A stretch of DNA of 64,000 nt from Halolamina pelagica (GCF_900115675.1 NZ_FOXI01000002.1:124001-188000), one strand, 5' to 3'. Positions 1 through 8,769 are shown, counted from the stretch's first letter. Notes: generated by a model not told the origin, from the letters alone. Numbers and translations: made by a program.

Positions 1-660
1 GACGAACACGGCCGCATCGCCGTCGACGGGTTCTACGACGAGGTGGCGGGCGTTCCCGAACCGGACCGCGACCTGCTCGACGAGTTCGAGCCCGATCCCG
101 ACCAGCTCCAGGCTGACCTGGAGATCGGCGGCTTCCAGAACGGCCCCGGCGAGACCTTCCTCGAGAAGACGCTCTACTACCCGTCGCTCAACGTCAACGG
201 GCTCGCCAGCGGCCACGGCGAGGCGGGGTTCAAAACCATCGTCCCGAGCGACGCCTCGGCGACGATCGACGTGCGCCTCGTGGTGGACCAGGATCCAGAC
301 CGCATCTTCGAGTTGTTCGAACAGCACGTCGAGGACCACGCCGACGACCGGTTGGGGACGACCGTCACCTACCACGCCAGCATGGACCCGATGCGGACGC
401 CGATCGACACGCCGTACTTCGACCCCATCGTCGACGCGGTCACCGACGGCTGGGGCGAGGAACCGGTCGTGAAGCCGTCGACGGGCGGTTCGGCGCCGTA
501 CGCGCTGTTCACCGACTACCTCGGCCTCCCGCACGCGAGCATCCCGTACGGACAGAACGACAACAACCAGCACTCGCCCGACGAGCGGTTCGCCGTCGAG
601 CACTTCCGGAAGGGGATCCGGACCAGCGCGCGCCTGCTGGACGCCGTCTCGACGGTCTGA
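1..660 (+). CDS. M20-family metallopeptidase/deacylase, C-terminal part
   Basis: This is the 3' part of a gene that begins before the window. The frame is open from base 1 and ends in TGA at 658-660. Proteins of the M20/ArgE/DapE class remove acyl or amino-acid groups from small amides using two metal ions. The visible part holds the dimerisation (lid) domain, with PSDASATIDVRL typical of this family, then a return to the catalytic domain. Near the end, GGSAPYALF and NNQHSPDERF match the conserved C-terminal M20 segment that supplies a metal-ligand histidine. The N-terminal metal motif (HxD) lies outside the window, so activity cannot be judged and the substrate is unknown. The next gene is convergent, with a gap of only 12 bases. 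Confidence 0.85.
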   Translation, partial: DEHGRIAVDGFYDEVAGVPEPDRDLLDEFEPDPDQLQADLEIGGFQNGPGETFLEKTLYYPSLNVNGLASGHGEAGFKTIVPSDASATIDVRLVVDQDPDRIFELFEQHVEDHADDRLGTTVTYHASMDPMRTPIDTPYFDPIVDAVTDGWGEEPVVKPSTGGSAPYALFTDYLGLPHASIPYGQNDNNQHSPDERFAVEHFRKGIRTSARLLDAVSTV

Positions 661-672
661 TCGGTCGCGCGA

Positions 673-2004
673 TCAGTCTTCCCGCTCCAGCGCCGCCAGA
701 ATCGGTTCGAACTTCAACCCGACCTCCTCCCACTCGTCCGCCGGATCGCTGTCGGCGACGATGCCGTTGCCCGCGAACAGCGTCGCGCGGCGCCCGCCAG
801 CGACGGCCGAGCGGATCCCGACCGCGAACTCGCCGTCGCCGTGGGCGTCGAACCAGCCGACGGGGGCGGCGTACCAGCCGCGCTCGAACGTCTCCGTCTC
901 GCGGATGACGCGCTCGGCGGTCTCGGGCGGGAGGCCACCGACTGCGGGCGTCGGGTGGAGTGCGTCGACGAGGTCGAGCACGTGGGGATCGCCGTCGAGG
1001 TCGGCCTCGATGGGCGTGTGGAGGTGCTGGACCGTCGCGAGTTTCCGGACGCCCTGCTCGGCGACGGTCACCTCGCCCATCGGCGCGAGCCGCTCCTCGA
1101 TCGCCTCGGCGACCAGCGCCTGCTCGTGCTGGAGCTTCTCGCTCTCGAGCAGCGAATCGGCCAGCGCGGCGTCCTCCTCGGGCGTGTCGCCGCGGGCGAC
1201 CGTGCCGGCGAGCGCGTCCGTCCGCGCGTGATCGCCGTCGAGGTTGACCAGCCGTTCGGGCGGGACGCCGAAGAAGCCGGCCTCGTCTGTCGGCTGGATC
1301 AGGAAGCGGAAGCAGTCGGGGTAGGAGCGCCGCAGGCGTTCGAGCGCGTCAGAGATCGCGACCTCCGCCTCCAGCGTGACCGCGAGCGCGACCGCGAGCA
1401 CGACCTTCCGGAGGTCGCCGGACTCGATTCGCTCGACCGCGGACTCGATCCCCGCGGCCCACGCCGCTTCGGTCGTGGTGCGACGGCTCGCGACGACGCC
1501 CGGTTGGTCGCCCACGGGGCGCATCGCCGGGAGCCGGGCGATCTCGTCGGCGACGGCCGCCAACTCGGCTTCGAGCGCGTCCGTGTCGCCGTCGACGCGG
1601 GTGACCGTGAGGCGGGTAGCGTCGTCGGTGCGGACCAACTGGATCCGCGGGAGCACGAACGTGGCCGGGGGGAACCCCTCCCACGGCGGCGCCGGCTCGT
1701 GGTCGTCGTGGAACGCCGCGCCGCCGAAGAACCGGGGTCTGGCTGGTCCGTCGGGCGTCGTCGCGCCCGCGAACGCCGTTTCGGCGGCGTCCCTGACCGT
1801 TTCGAACCGCTCGGCGCCGTCGCTCGTGAGTCGGACTGCCTCGCCGGCGCCGACCACTTCCAGCCCGTCCGGGGCGGCCCAGTGGACGCGTGGCGCGCCT
1901 CGCCCGGCGAGAAAGGCACGGAACGAGACGTCCGGCACCTCCCGGCTCCGGGAAACGAGCGTCGTCTCTGCCGGATCGACACCGGCCTGCCGCGATGACT
2001 CCAT
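673..2004 (-). CDS. menF: Isochorismate synthase
   Basis: The 443-aa protein is a chorismate-binding enzyme that converts chorismate to isochorismate, the first step of menaquinone synthesis. The C-terminal half carries the family blocks: LAGTVARG, KLQHEQALV, HLHTPIEA, HPTPAVGG and near the end FAGNGIVADSDPADEW, which in most relatives reads AGAGI. The N-terminal part is the variable region usual for MenF/EntC. The length fits the family. The ATG is at 2002-2004. No menD or other men gene is adjacent, so it stands apart from the rest of the pathway. Anthranilate synthase component I is less likely, because there is no TrpG partner and the HPTPAVGG block is of the isochorismate type. Confidence 0.9.
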   Translation of the reverse strand: MESSRQAGVDPAETTLVSRSREVPDVSFRAFLAGRGAPRVHWAAPDGLEVVGAGEAVRLTSDGAERFETVRDAAETAFAGATTPDGPARPRFFGGAAFHDDHEPAPPWEGFPPATFVLPRIQLVRTDDATRLTVTRVDGDTDALEAELAAVADEIARLPAMRPVGDQPGVVASRRTTTEAAWAAGIESAVERIESGDLRKVVLAVALAVTLEAEVAISDALERLRRSYPDCFRFLIQPTDEAGFFGVPPERLVNLDGDHARTDALAGTVARGDTPEEDAALADSLLESEKLQHEQALVAEAIEERLAPMGEVTVAEQGVRKLATVQHLHTPIEADLDGDPHVLDLVDALHPTPAVGGLPPETAERVIRETETFERGWYAAPVGWFDAHGDGEFAVGIRSAVAGGRRATLFAGNGIVADSDPADEWEEVGLKFEPILAALERED

Positions 2005-2030
2005 CTACTCCTCCTTTTCGGGGGTCGGCC

Positions 2031-2621
2031 CTAACTGTACCGCTCCTCGTTCCACGGGTTCGCGGAGTCGGAGTAGCCACGCTTCTCCCAGTAGCCGAGT
2101 TCGGACTCGGTGAGGAACTCGACGCCGCTCACCCACTTCGCGCCCTTGTAGGCGTACTTGTGTGGGGTAACGACCCGAAGCGGGCCGCCGTGTTCGGCGG
2201 GCAGGGGCTCGCCGTCGAACGCCCAGACGAACATGACCTCCCGGCGGTCACACTCCGCGAGCGTGAGGTCCGTCGTGTAACCGTCGTGGGCGTGGAACAT
2301 GACGTGCTCGGCCTCGTCGTCGACGCCGACGGCCTCGGCGAGTTCCGGGAACGGGAGCCCCGTGAACTCGCAGTCGAACTTCGACCAGCCCGTGACGCAG
2401 TGGAAGTCCTGGATCTGGGTCTCGGGCGCCAGTTCACGGAACTCGTCGGCGCTGAACTCGCGTTCGTCGGCGACGGCGCCGGAGACGGTGAACGTCCAGT
2501 CGTCGTCGACGGCGGGCGTGTCGCCCTTCGAGAGGACGGGGAAGCTGTCGGTGCGTCGCTGCCCGGGCGGGAGGCGTTCGCCGCCGAACTCCTCGTACAG
2601 CGCCGTCACGTCCGTAGTCAT
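2031..2621 (-). CDS. Sulfite-oxidase-family molybdopterin oxidoreductase
   Basis: The 196-aa protein matches the oxidoreductase molybdopterin-binding domain shared by sulfite oxidase and YedY/MsrP. The key segment is DFHCVTGWSKFDCEFTG, where the cysteine after H should bind the molybdenum centre. HGGPLRVVTPHKYAYKGAKW is the other conserved pterin-binding block. There is no signal peptide, haem domain or C-terminal dimerisation domain, so this is the short stand-alone type, probably cytoplasmic. The electron partner and substrate are unknown. The ATG at 2619-2621 is the first in frame. It is followed by isochorismate synthase on the same strand, 26 bases further on. Confidence 0.85.
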   Translation of the reverse strand: MTTDVTALYEEFGGERLPPGQRRTDSFPVLSKGDTPAVDDDWTFTVSGAVADEREFSADEFRELAPETQIQDFHCVTGWSKFDCEFTGLPFPELAEAVGVDDEAEHVMFHAHDGYTTDLTLAECDRREVMFVWAFDGEPLPAEHGGPLRVVTPHKYAYKGAKWVSGVEFLTESELGYWEKRGYSDSANPWNEERYS

Positions 2622-2736
2622 ACGGGATGGAAGTGGGTCGGCTCACCTATGGGTGTCGGATCCGGAACCGTCGAGGGAGTCCGAGCCGGGAATTCGTGCC
2701 GCCGAGGGATACGACGCGGGGAGACGCGGCAACGAG

Positions 2737-2745
2737 CTTAAATAC
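2737..2745 (+). promoter_or_regulatory. Probable TATA box for the ribbon-helix-helix gene
   Basis: CTTAAATAC lies about 28 bases before the ATG at 2771. This is the spacing expected for a leaderless or nearly leaderless haloarchaeal transcript. It is the most AT-rich stretch in the intergenic region. Confidence 0.5.
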
Positions 2746-2770
2746 CCGCTGCGATAAACTCCTCTGACAG

Positions 2771-2983
2771 ATGCCGAAGGTCGATCTCACAGTCCCCGAG
2801 CACTTGGAAATGCAGATCGCACAGCTCGTCGAGCAGGGCGAGTTCGTGGACCGAAACGAGGCCGTCGAGGAACTCCTCTCCACCGGACTGAAAGCCTACA
2901 AGACCAGCGGCCCGATGGACGACGAGGAGCCCGAGTACGAGGACGAGGGCATGATGGGCCACGAGGACGAGTACGTCTTCTGA
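2771..2983 (+). CDS. Ribbon-helix-helix DNA-binding protein
   Basis: The 70-aa protein begins with a strand (KVDLTVPEHL) followed by two helices (EMQIAQLVEQGEF, then RNEAVEELLSTGL), the CopG/NikR-like ribbon-helix-helix arrangement seen in small archaeal repressors. The tail (residues 47-70) is very acidic and probably disordered. Proteins of this size bind DNA as dimers, often at their own promoter. The target is unknown. The neighbours are a molybdopterin oxidoreductase on the other strand and a UPF0058 protein downstream, and neither points to a regulon. Confidence 0.75.
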   Translation: MPKVDLTVPEHLEMQIAQLVEQGEFVDRNEAVEELLSTGLKAYKTSGPMDDEEPEYEDEGMMGHEDEYVF

Positions 2984-3091
2984 ATCGGGTTTTCGTGCGG
3001 TTCGCCTGCTCCGTGAGTCGTGTCCGTCTCGCCCCTGATCGTGAGAGATTTCCCCAATAACGTTTAACCCCCGGAACCGCGTGGTTCGGGT

Positions 3092-3370
3092 ATGCACAAG
3101 GACGAACTGCTCGAGCTCCACGAACAGATGGTGATCATCATGGAGAACTTCCGGGAGCGTGAGGACGTCGAACCCGGAACCTTCGACGAGTACGACGAAC
3201 TCGACGTGGACCCCTCCCACGTCCACAAATCCAAGAGCGAACACAAACACGCCGTGTTCGTGCTGGGCAACGCGCTCGCGAGCGCGATGAGCGACGACGA
3301 GTTCTCCTCGGCCGGCCGGATCGGCAAGCGCATGCAGGAACTCGCTGAGGACGCCGAGAGCCGCCTGTAG
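3092..3370 (+). CDS. UPF0058-family protein
   Basis: The 92-aa protein starts MHKDELLELHEQMV and is mostly helical and acidic, like the UPF0058 family found widely in haloarchaea. Function is unknown. The TAG stop at 3368-3370 is followed directly by the ATG of the DUF4112 gene at 3371, so the two are almost certainly co-translated. The GTTTAAC at about 3062-3068 is at the right distance for a TATA element of a leaderless transcript. Confidence 0.75.
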   Translation: MHKDELLELHEQMVIIMENFREREDVEPGTFDEYDELDVDPSHVHKSKSEHKHAVFVLGNALASAMSDDEFSSAGRIGKRMQELAEDAESRL

Positions 3371-3703
3371 ATGGCTGAACCGGTCCGACTGACCCGTGCC
3401 CGCCGTGTCGCGGATCTCCTCGACGCCGCGTTCACGCTGCCCGTGGTCGGGAAAGTTGGGTTCGACGGGCTGATCGGGCTGCTGCCGGTGATCGGCGACT
3501 GGGCGATGGCGATCCCGTCGCTGTACGTCGTCTACCAGGGCTACCGGCTCGGCCTGCCGAAACGCACCGTCGCGTGGATGCTCCTGCTGCTCGTCGTCGA
3601 GGCCGTCGCCGGGAGCGTCCCGGTCGTCGGCGACGCCCTCGACATCGCGTGGAACGCCAACCAGCGCAACGTCGCCCGGATCGAGCGCCACGTGGGTGGG
3701 TAA
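3371..3703 (+). CDS. DUF4112 membrane protein
   Basis: The 110-aa protein has the DUF4112 pattern: an amphipathic start, then GLIGLLPVIGDWAMAIPSLYVVY and a second hydrophobic stretch AWMLLLLVVEAVAGSVPVVGDALD, then WNANQRNVARIERH. It repeats the PVxGD turn twice, which is typical of the family. Two or three membrane helices are likely. Function is unknown. It abuts the UPF0058 gene with no gap. A paralog lies at 9669-10112. Confidence 0.8.
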   Translation: MAEPVRLTRARRVADLLDAAFTLPVVGKVGFDGLIGLLPVIGDWAMAIPSLYVVYQGYRLGLPKRTVAWMLLLLVVEAVAGSVPVVGDALDIAWNANQRNVARIERHVGG

Positions 3704-3806
3704 CCGACACGGCGGGGTTCCGCCGGAGCTTCCGTGCTCCGGTCACCAGTACTCCGCCGTGGTCGTGTCGTAACCCATACGCCGTGGTTCCGCCGGAGCC
3801 CCCGTG
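3701..3806 (+). repeat. Two imperfect 36-base direct repeats, 70 bases apart
   Basis: Bases 3701-3736 and 3771-3806 match at 30 of 36 positions by hand alignment. Both copies start with TAACC and share GGTTCCGCCGGAGC and CCGTG. The first copy includes the stop codon of the DUF4112 gene. The spacer also has related GC-rich sequence. It may be a duplicated 3' end or transcription-termination region; there is no coding potential that I can defend. Confidence 0.55.
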
Positions 3807-3876
3807 TTTCGGCTGCTGTTTCTCCGCCGACGCGAACCGACCCGTTTTTTGATGGAATCGGGCTCACCCGTCCCGC

Positions 3877-4284
3877 ATGGCAGACGAGTCAGGCGAGATA
3901 AGCGACCAACTCCTCACGATCCTCGGCGTCGGCTCCGGCGTGATGCAGCTCGCGGTGTTCACCTGGGTCGGCGTGATGCTCTTCGACAACGCCGTCTACG
4001 GTGTCGCGGTGGGAGTGTTCTCCGGCGTCGGGGCGTTCCTCTTCGTCCCCTGGTTGCTGAGCTACTCAGCCGCTCAGGAGGCTGCGAGCCCCGAGCCGGC
4101 CGGCGAGCGCATCGCCCGCAGCACCGGGCCGGGGGTGTTCGGCTTGGGGCTGGAACTCGGCGCGATCACGATGCTCGCACTCGGGTTCGTGCAGGAGCCG
4201 CCCGCGCTGCTGTTGGGCGTCGCGAGCGCGCTCGTCGTCGGCGTCGGCGTCTACCTCCTCGGCTCGTTCGTACTGGAGGCGTAG
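3877..4284 (+). CDS. Four-helix membrane protein, unknown function
   Basis: The 135-aa protein has four clear hydrophobic segments: about residues 10-32 (ending FTWVGVMLF), 38-60 (GVAVGVFSGVGAFLFVPWLL), 86-105 (GVFGLGLELGAITMLALGF) and 110-133 (ALLLGVASALVVGVGVYLLGSF). A short acidic N-terminus and an acidic loop between helices 2 and 3 (AAQEAASPEPAGE) separate them. I do not recognise a family motif. The gene ends 28 bases before the convergent acetyltransferase gene. Confidence 0.7.
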   Translation: MADESGEISDQLLTILGVGSGVMQLAVFTWVGVMLFDNAVYGVAVGVFSGVGAFLFVPWLLSYSAAQEAASPEPAGERIARSTGPGVFGLGLELGAITMLALGFVQEPPALLLGVASALVVGVGVYLLGSFVLEA

Positions 4285-4312
4285 CGCGGCGTCGACGCGA
4301 CTGGCGTCCTCC

Positions 4313-4858
4313 TCAGAGCGTTCGGGACATCCGGTGGGCGGCCCCCATCGGGTTGACCGTCGAGAAGCCGGCGCGACTGTAGAACCGCTGGATCCCGCGC
4401 TTCCAGGACTCCACCGTGAGCCAGATGTACTCGACGCCCTGCTCCCGGGCGTGGCCCAGCCCGGCGGCCATGAGTTCGGTGCCGATCCCCGCGTGCTGGT
4501 ACTCCTGGTGGACGAAGATCGCGAGTTCGTGGCGGTCGGTCCCGTCGGGAACGAAGCTGACGTGCCCCACGGGCTCGCCGTCGTGCAGCGCGACGACGTT
4601 CACTCCCTCGAGGAGTCCCTCGATCCACGTCCGGATCTCGTCGGCCTGAATCGGCGGCGTCCCCTGCGCCCGCTGTTCGGGGTCAAACGCGTCGTACATC
4701 TCGACAAGTCCCTCGACGTCCCCGTCGCGGAACGGACGGATCCGGATCTCCCGCTCCTCGCCGTCGACGACCGTCGACGGGGGGTCGGTCGGTCGGATCC
4801 GTGGGGGCCTGATCCGGGCCAGTAGCCCGCGAACGCCCCGGCGTGCCTTCTCGATCAT
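4313..4858 (-). CDS. GNAT-family N-acetyltransferase
   Basis: The 181-aa protein has a GNAT acetyl-CoA site at QEYQHAGIGTELM (Q/RxxGxG/A), preceded by the strand HVSFVPDG and DRHELAIFVH. It ends with the RFYSRAGF block common at the end of the fold. The first about 30 residues (basic, proline-rich, with RPPRIRPTDPP) are an extension ahead of the domain. The substrate cannot be told. The ATG at 4856-4858 is the first in frame; a later start would still leave the domain intact. Confidence 0.85.
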   Translation of the reverse strand: MIEKARRGVRGLLARIRPPRIRPTDPPSTVVDGEEREIRIRPFRDGDVEGLVEMYDAFDPEQRAQGTPPIQADEIRTWIEGLLEGVNVVALHDGEPVGHVSFVPDGTDRHELAIFVHQEYQHAGIGTELMAAGLGHAREQGVEYIWLTVESWKRGIQRFYSRAGFSTVNPMGAAHRMSRTL

Positions 4859-4976
4859 TCGCGTTCCCTCGGTGTTCGGTCACACGTGACATGCCGAGCC
4901 ACATAAACACCCGCCCGAGGTCGCGCGGCGGATCCGCTCCCCCGGAAGCTAAGCCCCGCCCGCGACAGGGGCGGGT

Positions 4977-6134
4977 ATGGACGAGCGACTCGTCGCCGAG
5001 AAAGTCGAACAGGCCCGCGACGCCGTCGCCGACAGCGACGCCGACGCGTGGGTGATCTTCTGCCGGGAGACCGACGAGATCCACGAGCCGACCCTGCCGT
5101 ACGTGCTGGGGTTCGACGTGGTCTGGCCGACCGCCGTCGTCGTCGGGGCGGAGGACTCGACGGTGATCCTGGGCCAGCACGACGCCCCGAGCGCCGAGGA
5201 ACTGGGTGTTCACGAGGTCCGCCCGTACGACGAATCGATCCGGGAACAGCTCCGTGCGGCGCTGTCGCGGATCTCCGCCGACACGGTCGCCGTCAACTTC
5301 GATCGCGACGACAACGTCGCAGACGGGCTCACCCACGGGATGTACCTCCGACTCGACGATCTGTTGCCCGACCGGGAGTTCGTCGGCGCCGGCGACATCG
5401 TCGCCGACGTGCGCGGGCTCAAGTCCGAGACCGAACAGGAGCGCATCGACGCCGCCGCCGAGACGACGCTCGACCTCCTCCACGACGCCGCCGACGAGTG
5501 GACGCCCGACACCACCGAGGCCGAGGTCGCGGACTACCTCCACGGGCGAATGCGCGAGGCGGGCTACGAGGGCGCGTGGTCGTGGGAGTACTGCCCGACG
5601 GTCCACGCCGGCGGCGCCGCCGACGTTGGCCACACGCTCCCCGGCGACCGAACGGTCCCCGAGGGCGAACTCCTCCACGTCGACTTCGGCGTCGTGCAGG
5701 ACGGGTACGCGGCCGACCTCCAGCGGCTCTGGGTCAACGGTGAACCGCCGGAGGGACTCGTCGAGGCGTTCGAGGACGTGCGCGCGGCCATCGAGGCGGG
5801 GTACGAGGAGCTCGAACCCGGCGCCGTCGGCCATCGCGTGGACGCTCGAGCGCGCGCGGAACTGGTCGCGCGGGACCGGGACCTGTTCGACCACGCGTTC
5901 GGCCACCAGGTCGGTCGCAGCGCCCACGACGGCGGCACGCTGCTCGGGCCGGAGTGGGAGCGCTACGGCGAGTCCGTGGAGGGCGAGGTCCGCCCCGGCG
6001 AGGTGTACACGATGGAACTCGGCCTCGACACCGAGTGGGGCTACGTCGGCCAGGAGGAGATGGTCCGGGTGACCGAGGACGGCACCGAGTACGTCGTCGA
6101 CCCCCAGACGTCGCTCCGGCGACTCGACGAATAG
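4977..6134 (+). CDS. M24-family Xaa-Pro peptidase
   Basis: The 385-aa protein has the two-domain layout of Xaa-Pro dipeptidases: a creatinase-like N-terminal domain (about 1-150) and a pita-bread domain. The five metal ligands are all visible: D236 in HVDFG, D247 in YAADLQ, H310 in AFGHQVG, E347 in MELG and E361 in GQEEM. It should therefore be an active dinuclear-metal peptidase in the cytoplasm that cleaves Xaa-Pro bonds. The ATG follows a GC-rich leader, and the ATG at 4977 gives the usual family length. Confidence 0.9.
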   Translation: MDERLVAEKVEQARDAVADSDADAWVIFCRETDEIHEPTLPYVLGFDVVWPTAVVVGAEDSTVILGQHDAPSAEELGVHEVRPYDESIREQLRAALSRISADTVAVNFDRDDNVADGLTHGMYLRLDDLLPDREFVGAGDIVADVRGLKSETEQERIDAAAETTLDLLHDAADEWTPDTTEAEVADYLHGRMREAGYEGAWSWEYCPTVHAGGAADVGHTLPGDRTVPEGELLHVDFGVVQDGYAADLQRLWVNGEPPEGLVEAFEDVRAAIEAGYEELEPGAVGHRVDARARAELVARDRDLFDHAFGHQVGRSAHDGGTLLGPEWERYGESVEGEVRPGEVYTMELGLDTEWGYVGQEEMVRVTEDGTEYVVDPQTSLRRLDE

Positions 6135-6207
6135 TCCTGCCGGCGCATCCGCTGCACTCCGCCACGGCAGCCGAGCTTTCAAGTCCGGTGACGGCACTAC
6201 TACGTCC

Positions 6208-7953
6208 ATGTCCGTCTCGCCGGTCCTCCAGTTCGGGGGCGTGCCGTGGGCGCTCCTCCAACGCCTGTTCGTCGTCGGCGCACTGCTCGGCGGCGCCGCG
6301 CTCGCGCTCACTCTCGACGACGGTCGCCTCCTGACCCGCCTTCGCGAGCGGTTCGTCTTCGGCGTGCCGTGGGGGACCGTCGTCACCGTCCTGGGGATTC
6401 TCGGGGTGTACCTGTTCGTCCAAGGGGGCTACGGCCACTGGTACCGCCCTGTCGTGCTCCCGTTCCGCGCGTGGTCCTACTTCGAACCGCTGGGGATGCT
6501 CGTCGCCGGGTTCGCCCACGCCGGCCCGGGCCACCTCCTCGGGAACCTCTTCGGCGCGCTCACGCTCGCCCCCGTCGTCGAGTACGCGGTCGGGCACTAC
6601 CCGCCGGAGCAACGCGACCCCGACGTGCCGGTGGCTGGCGTCGAACCGCCACCGGAGCCGTCGGCGTCCCGCGGTCGACTCGATGCGCTCCGTCGCAACC
6701 CGAAAGCGCGCGCGTTCCTCCTGTTCCCGCTCGCGGTCGCCGTCGTCGGCGTCGTACTCACGCTGTTCACCGTCGGCGCCGTGATCGGCTTCTCGGGGGT
6801 CGTGTTCGCGTTCGCCGGGTTCGCGCTGGCGCGCTACCCGCTCGCGGCGGTGCTGGCGCTGGTCGCGTCGGACCTGCTGAACCTCGTCTACAACGCGCTC
6901 CAGAACCCAACCGTCACTGCGTCGGGGCGCTCGCGGTTCGTCACGCCGTGGTGGGCCGACATCGCGATCCAGGGGCACGCGATCGGGCTGCTCGTCGGCG
7001 TCGTCCTGGCGGCCGTGCTGCTCCGTCGACGCGACGGGACGACGCCGTCGCCGACGCGGCTCTGGAGCGGTGGGGTGCTGCTCGCCGCCAGCCAGTCGCT
7101 TTGGGCGGTGTACTGGTACCGCGGCGGCACCGAGTACGTGCTCTACCGTGCGGCCGGCCTCGGCCTCGTCGCGCTGGCGGCGACCGTGATCGTCGTCGCC
7201 GTCGCCGGGCCGGACTGGTCGCCGTTCTCGCCTGGGAGCGGGGAAACGACGACTGACGGCGACGAATCCCGGCTCAGGGACCTCTCGGTGCGACAGCTCG
7301 GGCTCGTCGCCATCGTGATCACGGCCGCACTCTTCTCGGGCCCCGCGGTCGCGGTCAACCTCGTCTCGACCGAGGGCGATCTGCCGGGCGAGCCGGCGAC
7401 CGTGCGGGGCTACGAGGTCACCTACGCCGAGGGCGTCGAGAACGAGATGGTGTCGGCGATCCCCGTCACCCTGTTCGGCGAGACGACCCAGGTCACCACT
7501 TCGGGGGTGATCGTCGCCAACCCCGACAGGAAGATCTGGCTCTCGGTCGTCCCCCGTGGGCGACTCGCGGCGAACGGCCGGGCGACGGTCGTCGTCGGCG
7601 GGATCGGGTGGCGGGACACCGTGACGGCAGTCCGGCGCGGGTGGACTGCCGTCGGCGGCGACACCGCCTACGCCGTCGCGCTCGACCACGACGCCCAGCG
7701 GCGGACGGTGTTCACCTCCGCCCCCGCGCAGGCCGAGCCACGGATCGCGCACCAGAACGTCTCCGTCGCCGCCGGGAACGACTCGTTCTACCTTCTCGTG
7801 AGCGAGGGGAACGAGACGGTCCGGCGGCCGCTCCCCGGCACGAACGAGTCGGTCACTGTGCGGAACGTGACGTTCTACGGGGAGGACGGCCGTGTCGTCG
7901 CCGTTCACAACGGAACCCGGGTGACGGTACTGCGCGAAGAGACGTACGACTGA
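6208..7953 (+). CDS. Rhomboid-family intramembrane serine protease with C-terminal extension
   Basis: The 581-aa membrane protein has the rhomboid signature set: H109 and N113 in GHLLGN, the nucleophile S196 in GFSG, and H257 in QGHAIG. Several hydrophobic helices surround these, with a loop of about 40 residues after the H/N helix (130-168). After the rhomboid core come further helices (about 285-350) and then a non-membrane domain (about 345-581) rich in beta-type sequence and NxS/T sites, probably outside the cell. Rhomboids cut membrane proteins within the bilayer. The substrate is unknown, and the large C-terminal domain may recruit it. Confidence 0.85.
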   Translation: MSVSPVLQFGGVPWALLQRLFVVGALLGGAALALTLDDGRLLTRLRERFVFGVPWGTVVTVLGILGVYLFVQGGYGHWYRPVVLPFRAWSYFEPLGMLVAGFAHAGPGHLLGNLFGALTLAPVVEYAVGHYPPEQRDPDVPVAGVEPPPEPSASRGRLDALRRNPKARAFLLFPLAVAVVGVVLTLFTVGAVIGFSGVVFAFAGFALARYPLAAVLALVASDLLNLVYNALQNPTVTASGRSRFVTPWWADIAIQGHAIGLLVGVVLAAVLLRRRDGTTPSPTRLWSGGVLLAASQSLWAVYWYRGGTEYVLYRAAGLGLVALAATVIVVAVAGPDWSPFSPGSGETTTDGDESRLRDLSVRQLGLVAIVITAALFSGPAVAVNLVSTEGDLPGEPATVRGYEVTYAEGVENEMVSAIPVTLFGETTQVTTSGVIVANPDRKIWLSVVPRGRLAANGRATVVVGGIGWRDTVTAVRRGWTAVGGDTAYAVALDHDAQRRTVFTSAPAQAEPRIAHQNVSVAAGNDSFYLLVSEGNETVRRPLPGTNESVTVRNVTFYGEDGRVVAVHNGTRVTVLREETYD

Positions 7954-7980
7954 GTCGGTCAGCGTCGACTCGGCCAGTCG

Positions 7981-8769
7981 CTATCTGTACGTCGCCGCAA
8001 CGTCGTCGAGACGGTCGTGGCGTTCGACGGTGTGCGGCGCCGTCAGCGGCGAGACGCTGATCTGCCCGTCGACGACGGCACGTCGGTCCGTCCCGTTCTC
8101 GTCGGGGATGTCGCCGTTCTGCATCCGCTGCCAGACCCGGTCCTCGAGCCGGATCGTGTCCCCGTCGAAGTCGGCGGTCATGGCGTACAGCGGGGAGGGA
8201 TCAGTGACGACCATCGGCGGCCGCTCCGGGGCGTCGTCGGGGGCGGGCGCGTTGACGTTGAGATAGTCGACCTGCTCGAACACGCCGGAATCCAGGGATT
8301 CCTCGACCAGGTACGCCGCGGCGTCGGCGGCGTCCGCGTAGGCCTCTTTGGGTGGAGCGATGTTCTCGAAATCCTCGTCGTCGGCGGTCGGGACGTACTG
8401 GGAGACGGCCATCGCGGGCACGTCGAAGAACGCCGCCTCGACGGCCGCCGAGACGGTCCCGGAGCGGCCCATCACGTAGGCGCCGAGGTTCGCGCCCTTG
8501 TTACAGCCCGCGACGACGATGTCCACGTCGGGACAGAGCGCTTCGATGCCGGCGATCACGCAGTCGACGGGCGTCCCTTCGACGGTGTAGCCGAGTTCGT
8601 ACTCGTGGACCGTCGCCTCGAAGGAACGGGCGCGGCCGACCGCGCTCTGGTTCGAGTACGGCGCGACGGCGATGGGGTCCCCCACCTCGTCCAGGGCGTC
8701 GTAGAGCGCCCGGAACCCCGGGCTCTCGATCCCGTCGTCGTTGGTCACCAGAATGCGTGGCTCGCTCAT
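7981..8769 (-). CDS. surE: 5'-nucleotidase SurE
   Basis: The 262-aa protein starts with the SurE metal site ILVTNDDGIESPG, followed by NQSAVGRARS and the second signature VAGCNKGANLG (commonly SGIN.G.N). SurE removes phosphate from nucleoside 5'- and 3'-monophosphates using a divalent metal. Length and motif order match the family. The ATG at 8767-8769 precedes the first strand directly. It runs in the same direction as the HAD phosphatase 45 bases upstream, so the two may form one transcription unit of phosphatases. Confidence 0.93.
   Translation of the reverse strand: MSEPRILVTNDDGIESPGFRALYDALDEVGDPIAVAPYSNQSAVGRARSFEATVHEYELGYTVEGTPVDCVIAGIEALCPDVDIVVAGCNKGANLGAYVMGRSGTVSAAVEAAFFDVPAMAVSQYVPTADDEDFENIAPPKEAYADAADAAAYLVEESLDSGVFEQVDYLNVNAPAPDDAPERPPMVVTDPSPLYAMTADFDGDTIRLEDRVWQRMQNGDIPDENGTDRRAVVDGQISVSPLTAPHTVERHDRLDDVAATYR

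Noticed and set aside
841-1998. Long plus-strand frame over the isochorismate synthase gene
   Set aside because: Antisense of a well supported gene, with no motif and repetitive Arg/Val/Asp composition.
1349-2080. Minus-strand Arg-rich frame overlapping menF
   Set aside because: An out-of-frame reading of the same strand; basic composition is not haloarchaeal.
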